In this document: piece by piece, positions 19,512-29,112 of the stretch | Layout of the letters: each line of letters opens with the position of its first letter | Numbering within the stretch: position 1 is the stretch's first letter | Assembly (NCBI RefSeq): GCF_019175385.1 | Contig: NC_083340.1 | Location: forward strand, 13,218,336 to 13,282,335 | Length of the DNA: 64,000 nucleotides | Origin: Lycium barbarum | Lineage: Eukaryota; Streptophyta; Magnoliopsida; Solanales; Solanaceae | Reading direction: 5' to 3' | Notes under the pieces: model-generated | The model's input: only the letters and a program-made list of their open reading frames with translations | The model's database searches: none | Told to the model about the DNA's origin: nothing | Made by a program: the position numbers and the translations under genes

Positions 19512-20723
19512 TTTACCTGCAAAACAACACAATACCAAACAATGAATCCAATAAAAAAAAAACAGAGTCGTGAAACGACCCCACTTAAGTCTTTCCCATG
19601 TTTTCAAGTTTAGAGTTGAGTGGCCCAACTTTGTGATTCGTTTTTCTCTTCTTTTTGGGCCTTTTCAAGATGAACACCTCAGTTGGGGTTGAACCGACCC
19701 CACACTTACTTCAAACTAAGTTGGACTAGATTAAAAAAAAATCAAGAATCGACATTAGTTTCATGTTTTAGGACTTTGGGTTAGTGGTTCATGATTTTTC
19801 TCAACCCAATTCTCAATTACTGACACACAATCGATGTCCAAGGATTCAGATAACTATTCAATGTCATATTGCTACTCAAGACTTCACAATTACACATAAA
19901 AAATCATTCGAGCATTTTTACGAACACCTTGCAGGCATAGAATCCTCCCTTTGAATTTGAAGAAACATTGGTGGGTTTAAACCCTCCCTTTCACAATGGA
20001 AGTCATCTTCTAGCCTTAGACATCAATGACACACAACCAACACAAATCCCCGCCCCGATTTCGCCCAAACCCAATAATCCTAGTTTCACAACTTCAATCT
20101 TTTAGGAACAAGTGAAAAAAAGAAAAGATTGTGCTTACCTCTTGATGTTATGAGATGAAATCACAAGTTTGTTTGAAGTTGCAATTGGGTTTCCTATGGA
20201 ATTTGGGGAAAAGGAGTGAAGGGATTCAAATTTTAGTGGGGAGGGGAGAGGGAAAGGTATGTGAAGTGTTTTGAGAAGGAATGGGAATGGGGGGCGGATC
20301 TAGTTTTTTTTAAATTTGAACCGCCAATTCCGCGTTGACCCCGCATCGCGGGTCCAACGCGGAATATTTATTTTTTTCTAAAATATCAAAGTTGGCGTTG
20401 GCCCCGCGTCGCGGGTTCTACGTGGAAAAAATAGCTGCAGAATATTTCTATTCAGGCGTTGGCCCTGCGTCGCGGGTTCAACTCATACATTAAACCTGGA
20501 AATAATTTCAACTCGTACTTGCTTGTTTTGTGGTCCACCTCCTTCCCTATTCCTGCAACATGAACAAACGTGACTTATATGCATATAAACGTTGGGTTGC
20601 CTCCTAACCAGTGCCTTAGTTAAGGTCGTGGCATGACTCTTTTTGAATTTTTTTTTCTTTTTACACACGGGTTGCCTCCCGAGAAGCGCTTGATTTAACG
20701 TCACGGCACGACGTAGGCTTTCC
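19512..20723 (-). other. Athila spacer between integrase and 3' ORF, with three GC hairpins
   Basis: Non-coding. 20330-20362 pairs CCGCGTTG with CAACGCGG around a second stem CCCGC/GCGGG. Related units follow at 20395-20426 and 20456-20483, at about 60-bp spacing. Confidence 0.6.
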
Positions 20724-22195
20724 TCAAGCCTCCTTTAGATCCATCGAGGTTTTCTCCGGATTGATGACCTCTCCAAAATAGTGCTTGACCCTCTGCCCAT
20801 TTACCAAGAATGTCCATTCTGCATTCAGCGGCTTCAGCTCAACCGCTCCATGTGCGGTTACCCGAACGACTTCACACGGTCTCGACCACTTACTTTTCAA
20901 CTTCCCTCCGAAAATCTTCAGCCTGGAGTTATAGAATAAGACTAACTGCCAGGGCACAAAGTCACGAGGTTGGATGCGCTTGTCGTGAATTCTCTTCGTT
21001 CGCTCCTTGTACATTTTCGCGTTCTCATAGGCATGATAGCGAAATTCCTTCAACTCGTGCAGCTGCAACAGTCTTTTTCCTCCAGGTTGAACCATGTCTA
21101 AATTCAGCTTCTTTATTGCCCAACATGCTCTATGCTCGAGCTCAACCGGTAGATTACATACCTTACCAAATACGAGCTTATAGGAAGATGTGCCAATTGG
21201 AGTTTCGTAAGCTGTTTTGTATGCCCACATAGAGAATCATCGAGCTTTAGTGCCCAATATTTCCTACTTACGCTCACAGTCTTCTCCAAAATCCTCTTAA
21301 TTTCTCTGTTAGATACCTCCACTTGACCACTCGTCTGAGGATGATAAGCAGTCGCTATCTTGTGTTTCACCCCATACTTGAGCAACAATTTATCAAAGAG
21401 TCGATTGCAAATGTGCGTACCTTGATCACTGATGATGGCTCGAGGGGTCCCAAACCTTGTAAAAATGTTCTTTTTTAGAAATCTTGCCACCACACTAGCA
21501 TCATTGGTGGGAAGTGCAATGGCTTCCACCTACTTCGAGACATAGTCTACATCAACCAATATGTACTTATTTCCCTTGGATGGTATGAAGGGACTCATGA
21601 AGTCGATACCCCACACATCGAATAGTTCAATCTCTAAGATGCCTTTCAAAGGCATTTCATGACGCTTGGAGATATTTCCGATTCTCTGGCAGCTATCGCA
21701 GGCTCGCACAAATTCATGAGCATCTTTGAACAAAGTAGGCCAATAGAACGCGGACTGAAGTACCTTCGCAGTTGTTCTGTCACCATCGTGATGTCCCCCA
21801 TAGGGTGATGAGTGACACTTCTCAAGAATCTCGGAGACCTCATTCTCTGGAATACACCTTCTGATCAGCTGATCTGTGTCGACCCTGTAGAGATAGGGCT
21901 TTTCCCATACATAGAAACGACTATCATGCAAAACCCGCTTCTTCTTCTCGTTATTAGCACTAGAGGGGGGGGGGGGGGGGTAAATCTCACTTACTATAAA
22001 GTTCACCATATCTGCATACCATGGCACTTCAGCTGATTGAAGAGCAGAGAGTTGTTCATCCGAAAACGTCTCCTTAATCGCCACTGCTTCATCCACATGT
22101 TCCCGATCTTCCAATCTCGATAAGTGATCTGCTACCTGATTTTCTGTGCCCTTTCGGTTAAGAATCTCGATATTAAACTCTTGCAGTAGCAACAC
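20724..22195 (-). pseudogene. Athila RNase H end and integrase, broken by stops
   Basis: Reads right to left. 22195-21530 begins at the RNase H end (ADHLSRLE), then the integrase zinc-binding HHCC motif (H...GGHHDGDRT...CDSCQ), then first catalytic Asp in FDVWGIDFM. A TAG stop at 21527-21529 interrupts VSK/VEAIALP. 21529-21113 carries the second Asp (ISDQGTH) and the catalytic Glu ([11 protein letters not shown]). 21230-20724 holds the C-terminal region including LKSKWSRP, a GPY/F-like motif with changes. All three catalytic residues are still present, but at least one stop and one frame change break the protein. Confidence 0.8.
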
Positions 22196-23492
22196 CTAAC
22201 GAATAAGCCTCGGCTTTGCATCCTTCTTCGCAAACAAATAACGAACTGCAGTATGATCAGTATATACAGTCACCTTCGTGCCTACAAGATATGATCGAAA
22301 TTTGTCAAAGGCGTAGACAACCGCCAAAAACTCCTTCTCTGTGACAGTATAGTTCATCTGGGCTGCATCAAGTGTCTTGCTGGCATAGTAAATAGGATGG
22401 CAAATCTTGTCCCTTTTCTGACCAATGACAGCTCCCACAGCAAAATTACTTGCACCCAAGAACGATGCCCTCTCGAACCATGAAATGACATTTTTCCCAG
22501 TTAAGTACCAAGTTCGTTTTTTCACAACGAGCTAACACGGCATCAAGATAGTTCGAGCAGTCATCAAAAGAATCCCCAAAAATAGAGAAGCCATCCATAA
22601 ATACCTCCACATAGTTTTCCACCATATTGGTGAAAATAGCCATCATGCATCGCTGAAAAGTACCTGGAGCATTGCACAGACCGAAAGGCATCCTCCGGAA
22701 TGCAAACGTACCATATGGACATGTGAATGTGGTCTTCTCTTGATCCTCAGGTGCAATCATGATCTGGTTATAACTCGAATAGCCATATAGAAAGCAATAA
22801 TAATCGTGCCCCGCCAATCTATCGAGTATCTGATCCATGAAGGGCAAAGGAAAGTGATCTTTTCTGGTGGCGTTGTTCAACTTGCGTTAATCAATGCATA
22901 TTCTCCAACCAGTAACAGTACGTTGAGGCACCAATTCATTCTTCTCATTCTCTACTACAGTCATGGCCCCTTTCTTCGAAACCCATTTGCTCTCAGAGAT
23001 GGGATAAATAATGCAGCTGGCAAGCCTCACGATTACCTCTTTCTTCACCACCTCCTTCATGATCGGGTTTAGTCGTCTCTGGCATTCAACACTAGGCTTG
23101 TTGTCCTCCTCTGATAAGATTTTGTGCATGCAAAACGAACTACTAATACATTGAATATCAGCTATCGACCACCCAAGGGCTCGGATTCGATCTCTTAGCA
23201 CTCGTAACACACGTTCAACATGTACATCAGTCAAATAAGCAGAGGAGATTACAGGAAATGTGTCTCCACTGCCTACGAATGAATAGCAAAGATAAGGGAG
23301 TAATGGCTTCAACTCAAAAACTGGAGCCTCTTCAATATATGGTTTCGGCTTCTTCCATGACTCTGGTCTATCTAGCTCCTCAAACGGTGTGTTTGCTCGT
23401 AGGTAAGCACATGAAGTGTCAAGAATTCTAAGACACTTCTCGACTTCTGCATCAATCATCAAATCCTCCCCATCTACCAAAGCTGTCTCCAA
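22196..23492 (-). pseudogene. Athila reverse transcriptase and RNase H, catalytically dead
   Basis: 23492-22887 holds the RT N-terminal region (GWSIADIQ, CQRRLNPIMKEVV, MTVVENEKNELVP), with a short deletion after SKWVS. A TAA stop near 22884 follows GWRICID. 22880-22446 continues NNATRKDHFPLPF to NWEKCHFMV. Both RT active-site aspartates are replaced: YCFLYGYSS where the family has FLDGYS, and VFMDGFS where it has FMDDFS. About 90 residues linking RT to RNase H are missing. 22525-22196 is the RNase H part ([19 protein letters not shown]). A TAG stop at 22193-22195 replaces a conserved Trp. Confidence 0.8.
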
Positions 23493-23545
23493 AGGATCTC
23501 ACGAAGCTAGAAAGTGATCTAACTCTGCATTAGTAAGCTCGGGCT

Positions 23546-24363
23546 CTACATGGAAATCATCTTCAAGTCCTCATAATAGGCTGGAAGCTTGGTAGCTTTA
23601 AACACATCAAAAGTCGCCTCTTGTCCATCAACTATCATGGACATCTTTCTATCTTTCACTCGGATCACAGTATCAATAGTAGCCAAGAATCCTCTCCCCA
23701 TGATGAGAAGAACACTCTTATCTGCCTCATAATTGAGTATCACAAAATAAACTGGCAGAATAAATAGGCCTACTTTCACAAGAACATCCTCAATAATACC
23801 ATCAGGATACGCAAGAGATCGATCAGCCAGCTGCAACGTAATGGTGGTTAGCCTAGGCTCACCCAAGCCCAACGTTCAGAACATAGAGATGGGCATCAGA
23901 TTAGTACTAGCACCCAAATCACACAATGCTAGCCCGACTTCAATGTTGCCAATAGTAATCGAAATTGTGAAGCTGCCCAGATCTTTCAACTTTTGAGGAA
24001 TTTTACTCCTCACTCTAGAACTGCACTCCTTAGTAAGTGCAACAGTCTCAAACTCTGTCCAACGCCATTTTTTCGTAACCACATCTTTGATATACTTAGC
24101 AAATTTTGGAACTTCTTGCAAAAGCTCCACCAAAGGTATGTTGATGTGTACTTGTTTTAAGAGTTCAAGAAATTTCTTGCAAGCCGAATCTGCTTTCTGT
24201 TTCTGAAGTCGTTGTGGAAAGGAAGGGGTGGTCGACCCACTTCCTCTACATGTTGCTCTGCGACTGTCTGCTTTGGTTCAGCTCGCTTAGCAGGGATAAG
24301 TTCTGCCTCTGCTATGTTCTTCTTTTTCGGAGGCACTTCTTCAAGCTTTCTGCCAATCCTCAA
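23546..24363 (-). pseudogene. Athila protease region, broken
   Basis: 24133-23876 includes VPKFAKYIKDV and the aspartic protease active site CDLGASTNLMP (D-L-G-A-S). 23872-23546 continues GLGEPRLTTITLQLADRS to IMGRGFLATID, corresponding to the second half of the retropepsin fold. A stop separates the pieces at about 23873-23875. 24363-24157 is the charged linker upstream. Confidence 0.75.
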
Positions 24364-24576
24364 GGTGACTGCCTTGGACTCCTTTAGATTCTTCTCAGTA
24401 TCACTAAGAAGAGCTCCTGGTGGTCAGACATTCTGCATAAGAGCCATCTGCCCCATCTGACGCTCAAGCTCATGAATTGATATCTGCATCTCACTCTGAA
24501 CTTTCTGATTCTGCTACTGTGTTACTTGATTTTGAGTTATGAGCTGCTTCATCATCTCTTCCAAATTGCTAGCTGG

Positions 24577-25392
24577 CTAAGCTTGATGTTGCTGATAATT
24601 GTTCGGCTTGTGGAAATCCTGCTTTCCAAATGGAGTGTTGTAATTATTTCCATAATAGTTTCCCCGATTTCCAATACCACGGTTCTGCTGCCCCACAAAA
24701 TAGACAAACTCTGGATTCAATAGGCAATTGCTATAATCATGAGGTTCACCACAACTTACATATGCTGCCTGCTGAATATGTTGGACTGGTTGAATCTGCT
24801 GAGCTTGAGGAAATGCTCTCAACATAACGTTAATAAGAGTACTTATATCAACTCGAATAGCTCCAATATCATCAACTTGAAGAACCCCAGCAGCTTTCTG
24901 TGGCAACACCCAGCTAGTCTCATACTCAAGATGACCCTCAGACATCATCTCAAGGAGAGCTTCCATCTCTTCATATGTTTTGTTTAAGATCTGCCCTTGA
25001 GCTGAAGCATTCAACAAGGCCCTTGATTCATGATTAAGACCTTCTACAAAATAGTTTTCAATGATCTCCTTTGGCTGCATGTGATGGGGCAATCTCGCAA
25101 ATAGCCCTTATACCTTTCCCAAGCGTGTGGTAGAGATTCAGAATCTCTCTGAATGAAGTTAGCAATTCTTCCTTGCAGCTCTTTTGTTTTCTTGGGTGAG
25201 AAAAACTTGTCGATAAACTTATTTGATAATATCTCCCAAGAAGTGATAGAACTTGTAGGTAGATTCGTCAATCATTCCTTTGCTTCGCCAATCAGTGAGA
25301 ACGGAAATAAGGACAACTTCACATAATCATCGGTAACATCTCTATATTGGAAATTCTCGCTCAACTCCACGAACTGCATCAAGTGCTAATGC
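24577..25392 (-). pseudogene. Athila gag, lacking its N-terminus
   Basis: Starts abruptly at the LTR junction near 25392 with codons for DPH.HLMQFVELSENF, a conserved internal part of Athila gag. It continues through FIDKFFSPKKTKELQ and SLPHAWERYKGYLRDCP, then frame-shifts to EIIENYFVEGLNHESR and YEEMEALLEMM. A zinc-knuckle-like CGEPHDYSNC lies at about 24740-24770 but the first Cys of CX2C is absent. The C-terminal part is Asn/Gln/Gly-rich. Confidence 0.75.
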
Positions 25393-25394
25393 GG

Positions 25395-25914
25395 GTCTAT
25401 TTATAGTTTAGGGTTGTTTACCAAATAAAAGGGTCTTAATCCTACTTAAAATCAGACAAAATTGGGCATTCTCGCGTTGGCCACGCGTCGGGGGTCCAAC
25501 GCGGGGTCTTCAGTGATTTTGGCTCCTATTTGTGTTGAGCATGCGACGCGGGCGTGACACCTAATTGAGAAGTTCCTGCAGCTTGATTCTTCCGTTATGA
25601 GCACGCGATGCGGGTCTGGCACCTGAATGTCACCTCGTGTTACATCCGCGACGGAGGTGTGGCACATTTGTGCTTGATTCTTCCAAAAATTCACCTAAGT
25701 GTCGCAAGCTTCTCTCGTTCACTCGTGTACACAAGGTCACCTCCAGAATCAACCAAAACTGCTTGGTTTCCCGTCGTTTGTCTTAATCGTACCTAGACAC
25801 ATGAAATATAGCGACATAAGCTCAAATATGACGATTTCATCATATATTAATCAATAAAAGTCTTAGGAATGTGATGTAAAATGACACGAAACATGATATT
25901 TGTGTCAAATATCA
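25395..25914 (-). repeat. Truncated 5' LTR of Athila element fused to gag
   Basis: Matches 15950-16473 of the 3' LTR along its full 520 bp. It stops inside the LTR at TCTATTTATAG and passes straight into gag, so the remainder of the LTR, the primer-binding site and the start of gag are missing. Followed by GATAT. Confidence 0.88.
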
Positions 25915-25919
25915 GATAT

Positions 25920-26570
25920 CGCAGATGTGATGCTCAACATCTTTTCAGATCTACAAGATTATGATATATCGCGATGCATAACAAACATATTACATGGATG
26001 ACCAAACTTTCTCGAAATAAGGTGCACAAGGTCTTTCCATGGCCAAAAGTAGACTGAGATTTGGCGGGGAAGGGGAAAGGTGTGATGAGGCCGTTTGGTA
26101 AGAAATAATGAAGCTGGCGTGTTTGGTACGGGGGAAAATATTTTCAATTTTTTTCACATTCAGTTCATCAAAAATTGTTGAAAAACAAGTTACACAAATA
26201 ACATTTCATATTGATTCTGTACTCCACTCTAGTTTCGGGCCGTTCATATTGGATATGAAAATTTCAGTTTCAAGATTGAAGAAATTACAATCAAATAAGC
26301 ACGGACTGGATTGGATTTTTTAGGATCAGTTTAGAAATAATCGATTTAGATATTTCGGATTTTCGGTTTTGATCTGTTGAGCTTTCAAGGCAGGCTTATT
26401 AGTCGGTTTCAGATTATATAATTGGTTTGAATGTTTTCTGGTCATGTACTACACAAGAAAATAAGTAAGAAATCAAATCACTTATTTTCCTGAAAAGTCA
26501 TTTTCCACTAATTTATTTTTCATGGAAAACACTTTCCTTGGGTACGTTAAAACACACCCTAATTGTGTGT
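25920..26570. other. Spacer with possible hAT-type MITE (about 26117-26557)
   Basis: GTGTTTGGTACGGGGGAAAA at about 26118 is loosely complementary to the right end around TTGGGTACGTTAAAACACAC (26539-26558). TTTTCC and GGAAAA motifs pair in between. No target duplication found. Confidence 0.4.
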
Positions 26571-26744
26571 GGGCAATTCTTATTTTGGGATGGTCTTTAA
26601 ATTTTGCCCCTCATATTTGAAATCTTTAAATTTTCCCCTTCGGCTAAACCCCATGGGTTTCGGGTTCGAACCCCCACACAGTCAAAATATTTTTAAAAAT
26701 TCGCAAGGCAGAGTTTAAATTTCGCTATGCTCCCACCGACATAC

Positions 26745-26856
26745 ACTTGTGAAGGAATTACCAAAGTTATGCCGGACTCGGCATACTTATGCCTTATGGG
26801 CAGACTTGGCATAAGTATGCCGGGTCCGGCATAACTTTGATAATTCCTTCACAAGT
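26745..26856. repeat. Hairpin 1, about 49-bp stem
   Basis: ACTTGTGAAGGAATTACC at 26745 pairs with its near-complement ending ACAAGT at 26856, and the stem continues through GTTATGCCGGAC to GGCATACTTATGCC, around a short loop TTATGGGCAGACTT. Confidence 0.85.
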
Positions 26857-26910
26857 TTATGTTAGGTCCGGCATAAAAGTTTTCCCATTAAAAGTATGTC
26901 CCCACCGGCA

Positions 26911-27028
26911 TAAACTTGTTAAGGAATTACCAAACTTATGCCGGACCCGGCATACTTATGCCTTATGAGCAGACTTGGCATAAGTATGCCGGGTCCGACA
27001 TAACTTTGGTAATTCCTTCACAAGTTTA
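26911..27028. repeat. Hairpin 2, tandem copy of hairpin 1
   Basis: Same stem and loop as hairpin 1 with a few substitutions (loop TTATGAGCAGACTT). Both hairpins are flanked by CCCACCGGCATA-type spacers. Confidence 0.85.
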
Positions 27029-27610
27029 TGGCGGTGGGGGCATACTTTTAATGGGCAAACTTTTATAGTATGCCACATAAGGCAGAATTTTTCCTTAAAG
27101 CATAACTAAAAGTTTGCCTTATAAGGCAAAGTCTATACCTTAAGAAAAAGTTCTGTCTTATGGGGCATACTTTTGGTTATGCCTTAATTAAAAGTCTGTC
27201 CCATAAGGCATAGTTCCTTAAGGAAAAGTTTTGCCCCATAAGGCATAACTAAACTATGCCTTGAGGAAAAGTTATGTCCCCTCCGGCATAACTTTAGTTT
27301 TTCCTTAAGGACTTTATGCCGGATCCGGCATACACTCCCCCAGCCCTGCCTTGCGAAATTATTTTTTTATTTTATGTCTGAGCGGGGGTTCGAATCCAGA
27401 ACCTCAGGTATTCAAGCGAAGGGCAAAATTTAAAGACCACAAATATAAGGGGCAAAAATTAAAGACCACCCCAAATGAAGGGCAATCCGTGCAAAAAAAT
27501 GATTGTGTGTTTAAGGTACAGGAAGAGAGCTAATTGGTTTGGGCTATTAATCTTGAGAAATTGGACTTGTTTTAGTGGTAATGCCGACTTTGATGCGGGC
27601 TGATTTGTCG

Positions 27611-27946
27611 TTGTTTTGCACGGATTTCCCTTCTTTTGGGGTGGTCTTTATTTTTTGTTCCTCAAATTGGCGGTCTTTAATTTTTATCCTTCGCTTAATA
27701 TCCGAAAGTTCTAAATTTGAATCTCAGTTCAATAAAAAAGGAATTTCGCAAGGCAGAGATTTGGATTCGCAAGACAGGATTTTGCCTTCAAAACTCTGCC
27801 TTGTAATTTTTTAAAAAAAATTGACTGAGCGGAGTTTCGAACCCAAAACTAAGGAATTCTAACGAAGGGAAAAAATTAAAGACCGCCAATTTAATGGACT
27901 AAATTAAAGACCGCCCCAAAATAGGACATTCCTGCAAATTGCCCTT
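27611..27946. mobile_element. Short Mutator-like element, same family
   Basis: Flanked by TGATTTGTCG at 27601-27610 and 27946-27955, so a 9-10 bp target duplication. Left end carries TTTGGGGTGGTCTTTA and the right end its complement TAAAGACCGCCCCAAAATA. The inner GCAAGGCAGA and CTCTGCCTTG also pair, as in the 26571 element. Confidence 0.82.
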
Positions 27947-27955
27947 GATTTGTCG

Positions 27956-29112
27956 CCAATTTGGCCTTGGTTAGACTGATTTGCGTGGCTATTTTAATAG
28001 GAATTTTTACATTGAACAGCCAGCAAAATAATAGCGAGACAAATGTGTAACTTATTTGGTGGTATTAAAATCAAAGATAACTGTTGGGGCCTTTTACTTT
28101 GTTTTCCACCTTAAATTTATTTTGATTTGGACTTCTTGTATTATACTTTGGAGTAAAATTGACCACTTTAAGCATATATAATAGGTAATCAATTAATAAC
28201 TTTCAAATAGTTGAAAATATTAATATAGTAGGGATTAAATAAAATTACTAACAAAACTAAATAAAATAAAATGTCCAAATTATTAATGATCTAAGAATCC
28301 TAGAGAAAAAAATTATGGAAGAATAAGTAGGATAGGATTGGATGACGACAAAGCCTTTGCACCATAATCTAATGTTACTACAGGAAGTCAATCAGATTTT
28401 TGGTGAAACTCCTGCTTTAGTAATTATTTATTTATACTTCAATCTTTCTGGTTCTCTTTCCCTTGATCAGATTCTTACCTGGTTCAATTATCATAATGCT
28501 AATTTTGGAATGTTTCTCCCTTTTTTCAAATTTTTTATTACCTTCTGCAATATAATCAAGGTCAATTCAAGTACATATGAATACGGATGAATCAAGGTGA
28601 TCAAGCAAGCAGTGTCTCAGAGCTAGAATCTTTTATTTGTGCCAAAGAATACACCAAATTCTGTGAAGGAGAGGATGCTTATTAAAATAACATTAGTTTA
28701 TCTAGTACATGATCTTTACTTCAATAAGATTTGTACAAATACAACATCAACCACGTGCAATTTATCATTCGCAACAAATAATACAAATAGTATGCACGAT
28801 GTGGGACTATGAATTAAAAGTCAAATCAAAATTAAACAGTTTTATTAATCGATCGACAAAGTACATGGAAAAGATAGATGGGACGCAGCCCAAATAATAT
28901 AAAAAGAAAATAAAATGACTTGACGCCTTCATGGAAGGACGTTTGGGGGTATACTCAATTTGTAGACTCAACCTCGAGCTCTATGCCTGTAAAAAAAATA
29001 CTCCGTATAATTATTTGTATAGTTCACATTTTTATATGAAACAAAGCCAACACACATTCCAACAAGTATATATCGAAGTCAATTAAGATCTGAAGTATTA
29101 CACACCTCAGAC
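27956..29112. other. Downstream region of P450 gene, nothing else recognised
   Basis: A/T-rich. It includes the 3' flank of the P450 gene on the minus strand. A clear AATAAA signal was not found close to the stop, which is common in plants. An 82-codon frame at 28342-28590 has no recognisable features. Confidence 0.5.

Larger units (their letters stand above)
15085..25914 (-). mobile_element. Athila-type Ty3/Gypsy retrotransposon, minus strand, 5'-truncated
   Basis: A 10.83-kb insertion bounded by TG...CA and the 5-bp duplication GATAT (15080-15084 and 25915-25919). Reading the minus strand from the right: partial 5' LTR (25395-25914), gag lacking its start, protease, RT, RNase H, integrase, a long 3' region with an extra ORF, polypurine tract, complete 3' LTR (15085-16473). 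The domain order PR-RT-RH-IN shows Gypsy; the extra 3' ORF and residue wording (FDVWGIDFM, ADHLSRLE) are Athila-like. The two LTR copies differ at roughly 27 of 520 compared positions, so it is much older than the Copia element at 5684. All genes carry stops or deletions. Confidence 0.92.
26571..27501. mobile_element. Mutator-like foldback element with 9-bp target duplication
   Basis: Flanked by ATTGTGTGT at 26562-26570 and 27502-27510. Terminal inverted repeats of about 130 bp share GGTCTTTAAATTTTGCCCC, GGTTCGAACCCCC and CGCAAGGCAG. The interior is built from repeated palindromes such as TTATGCCGG...CCGGCATAA and two large hairpins (26745-26856 and 26911-27028). There is no transposase, so it must use enzymes from an autonomous relative. 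Confidence 0.85.

Noticed and set aside
18233..19628. Envelope gene of an endogenous retrovirus
   Set aside because: No signal peptide, transmembrane segment or coiled coil is visible; residues match the plant-transposon-protein type instead.
21961..21980. G18 run as a quadruplex or regulatory site
   Set aside because: A homopolymer slip inside dead integrase coding (Pro run on the minus strand); its length may also be a sequencing artefact.
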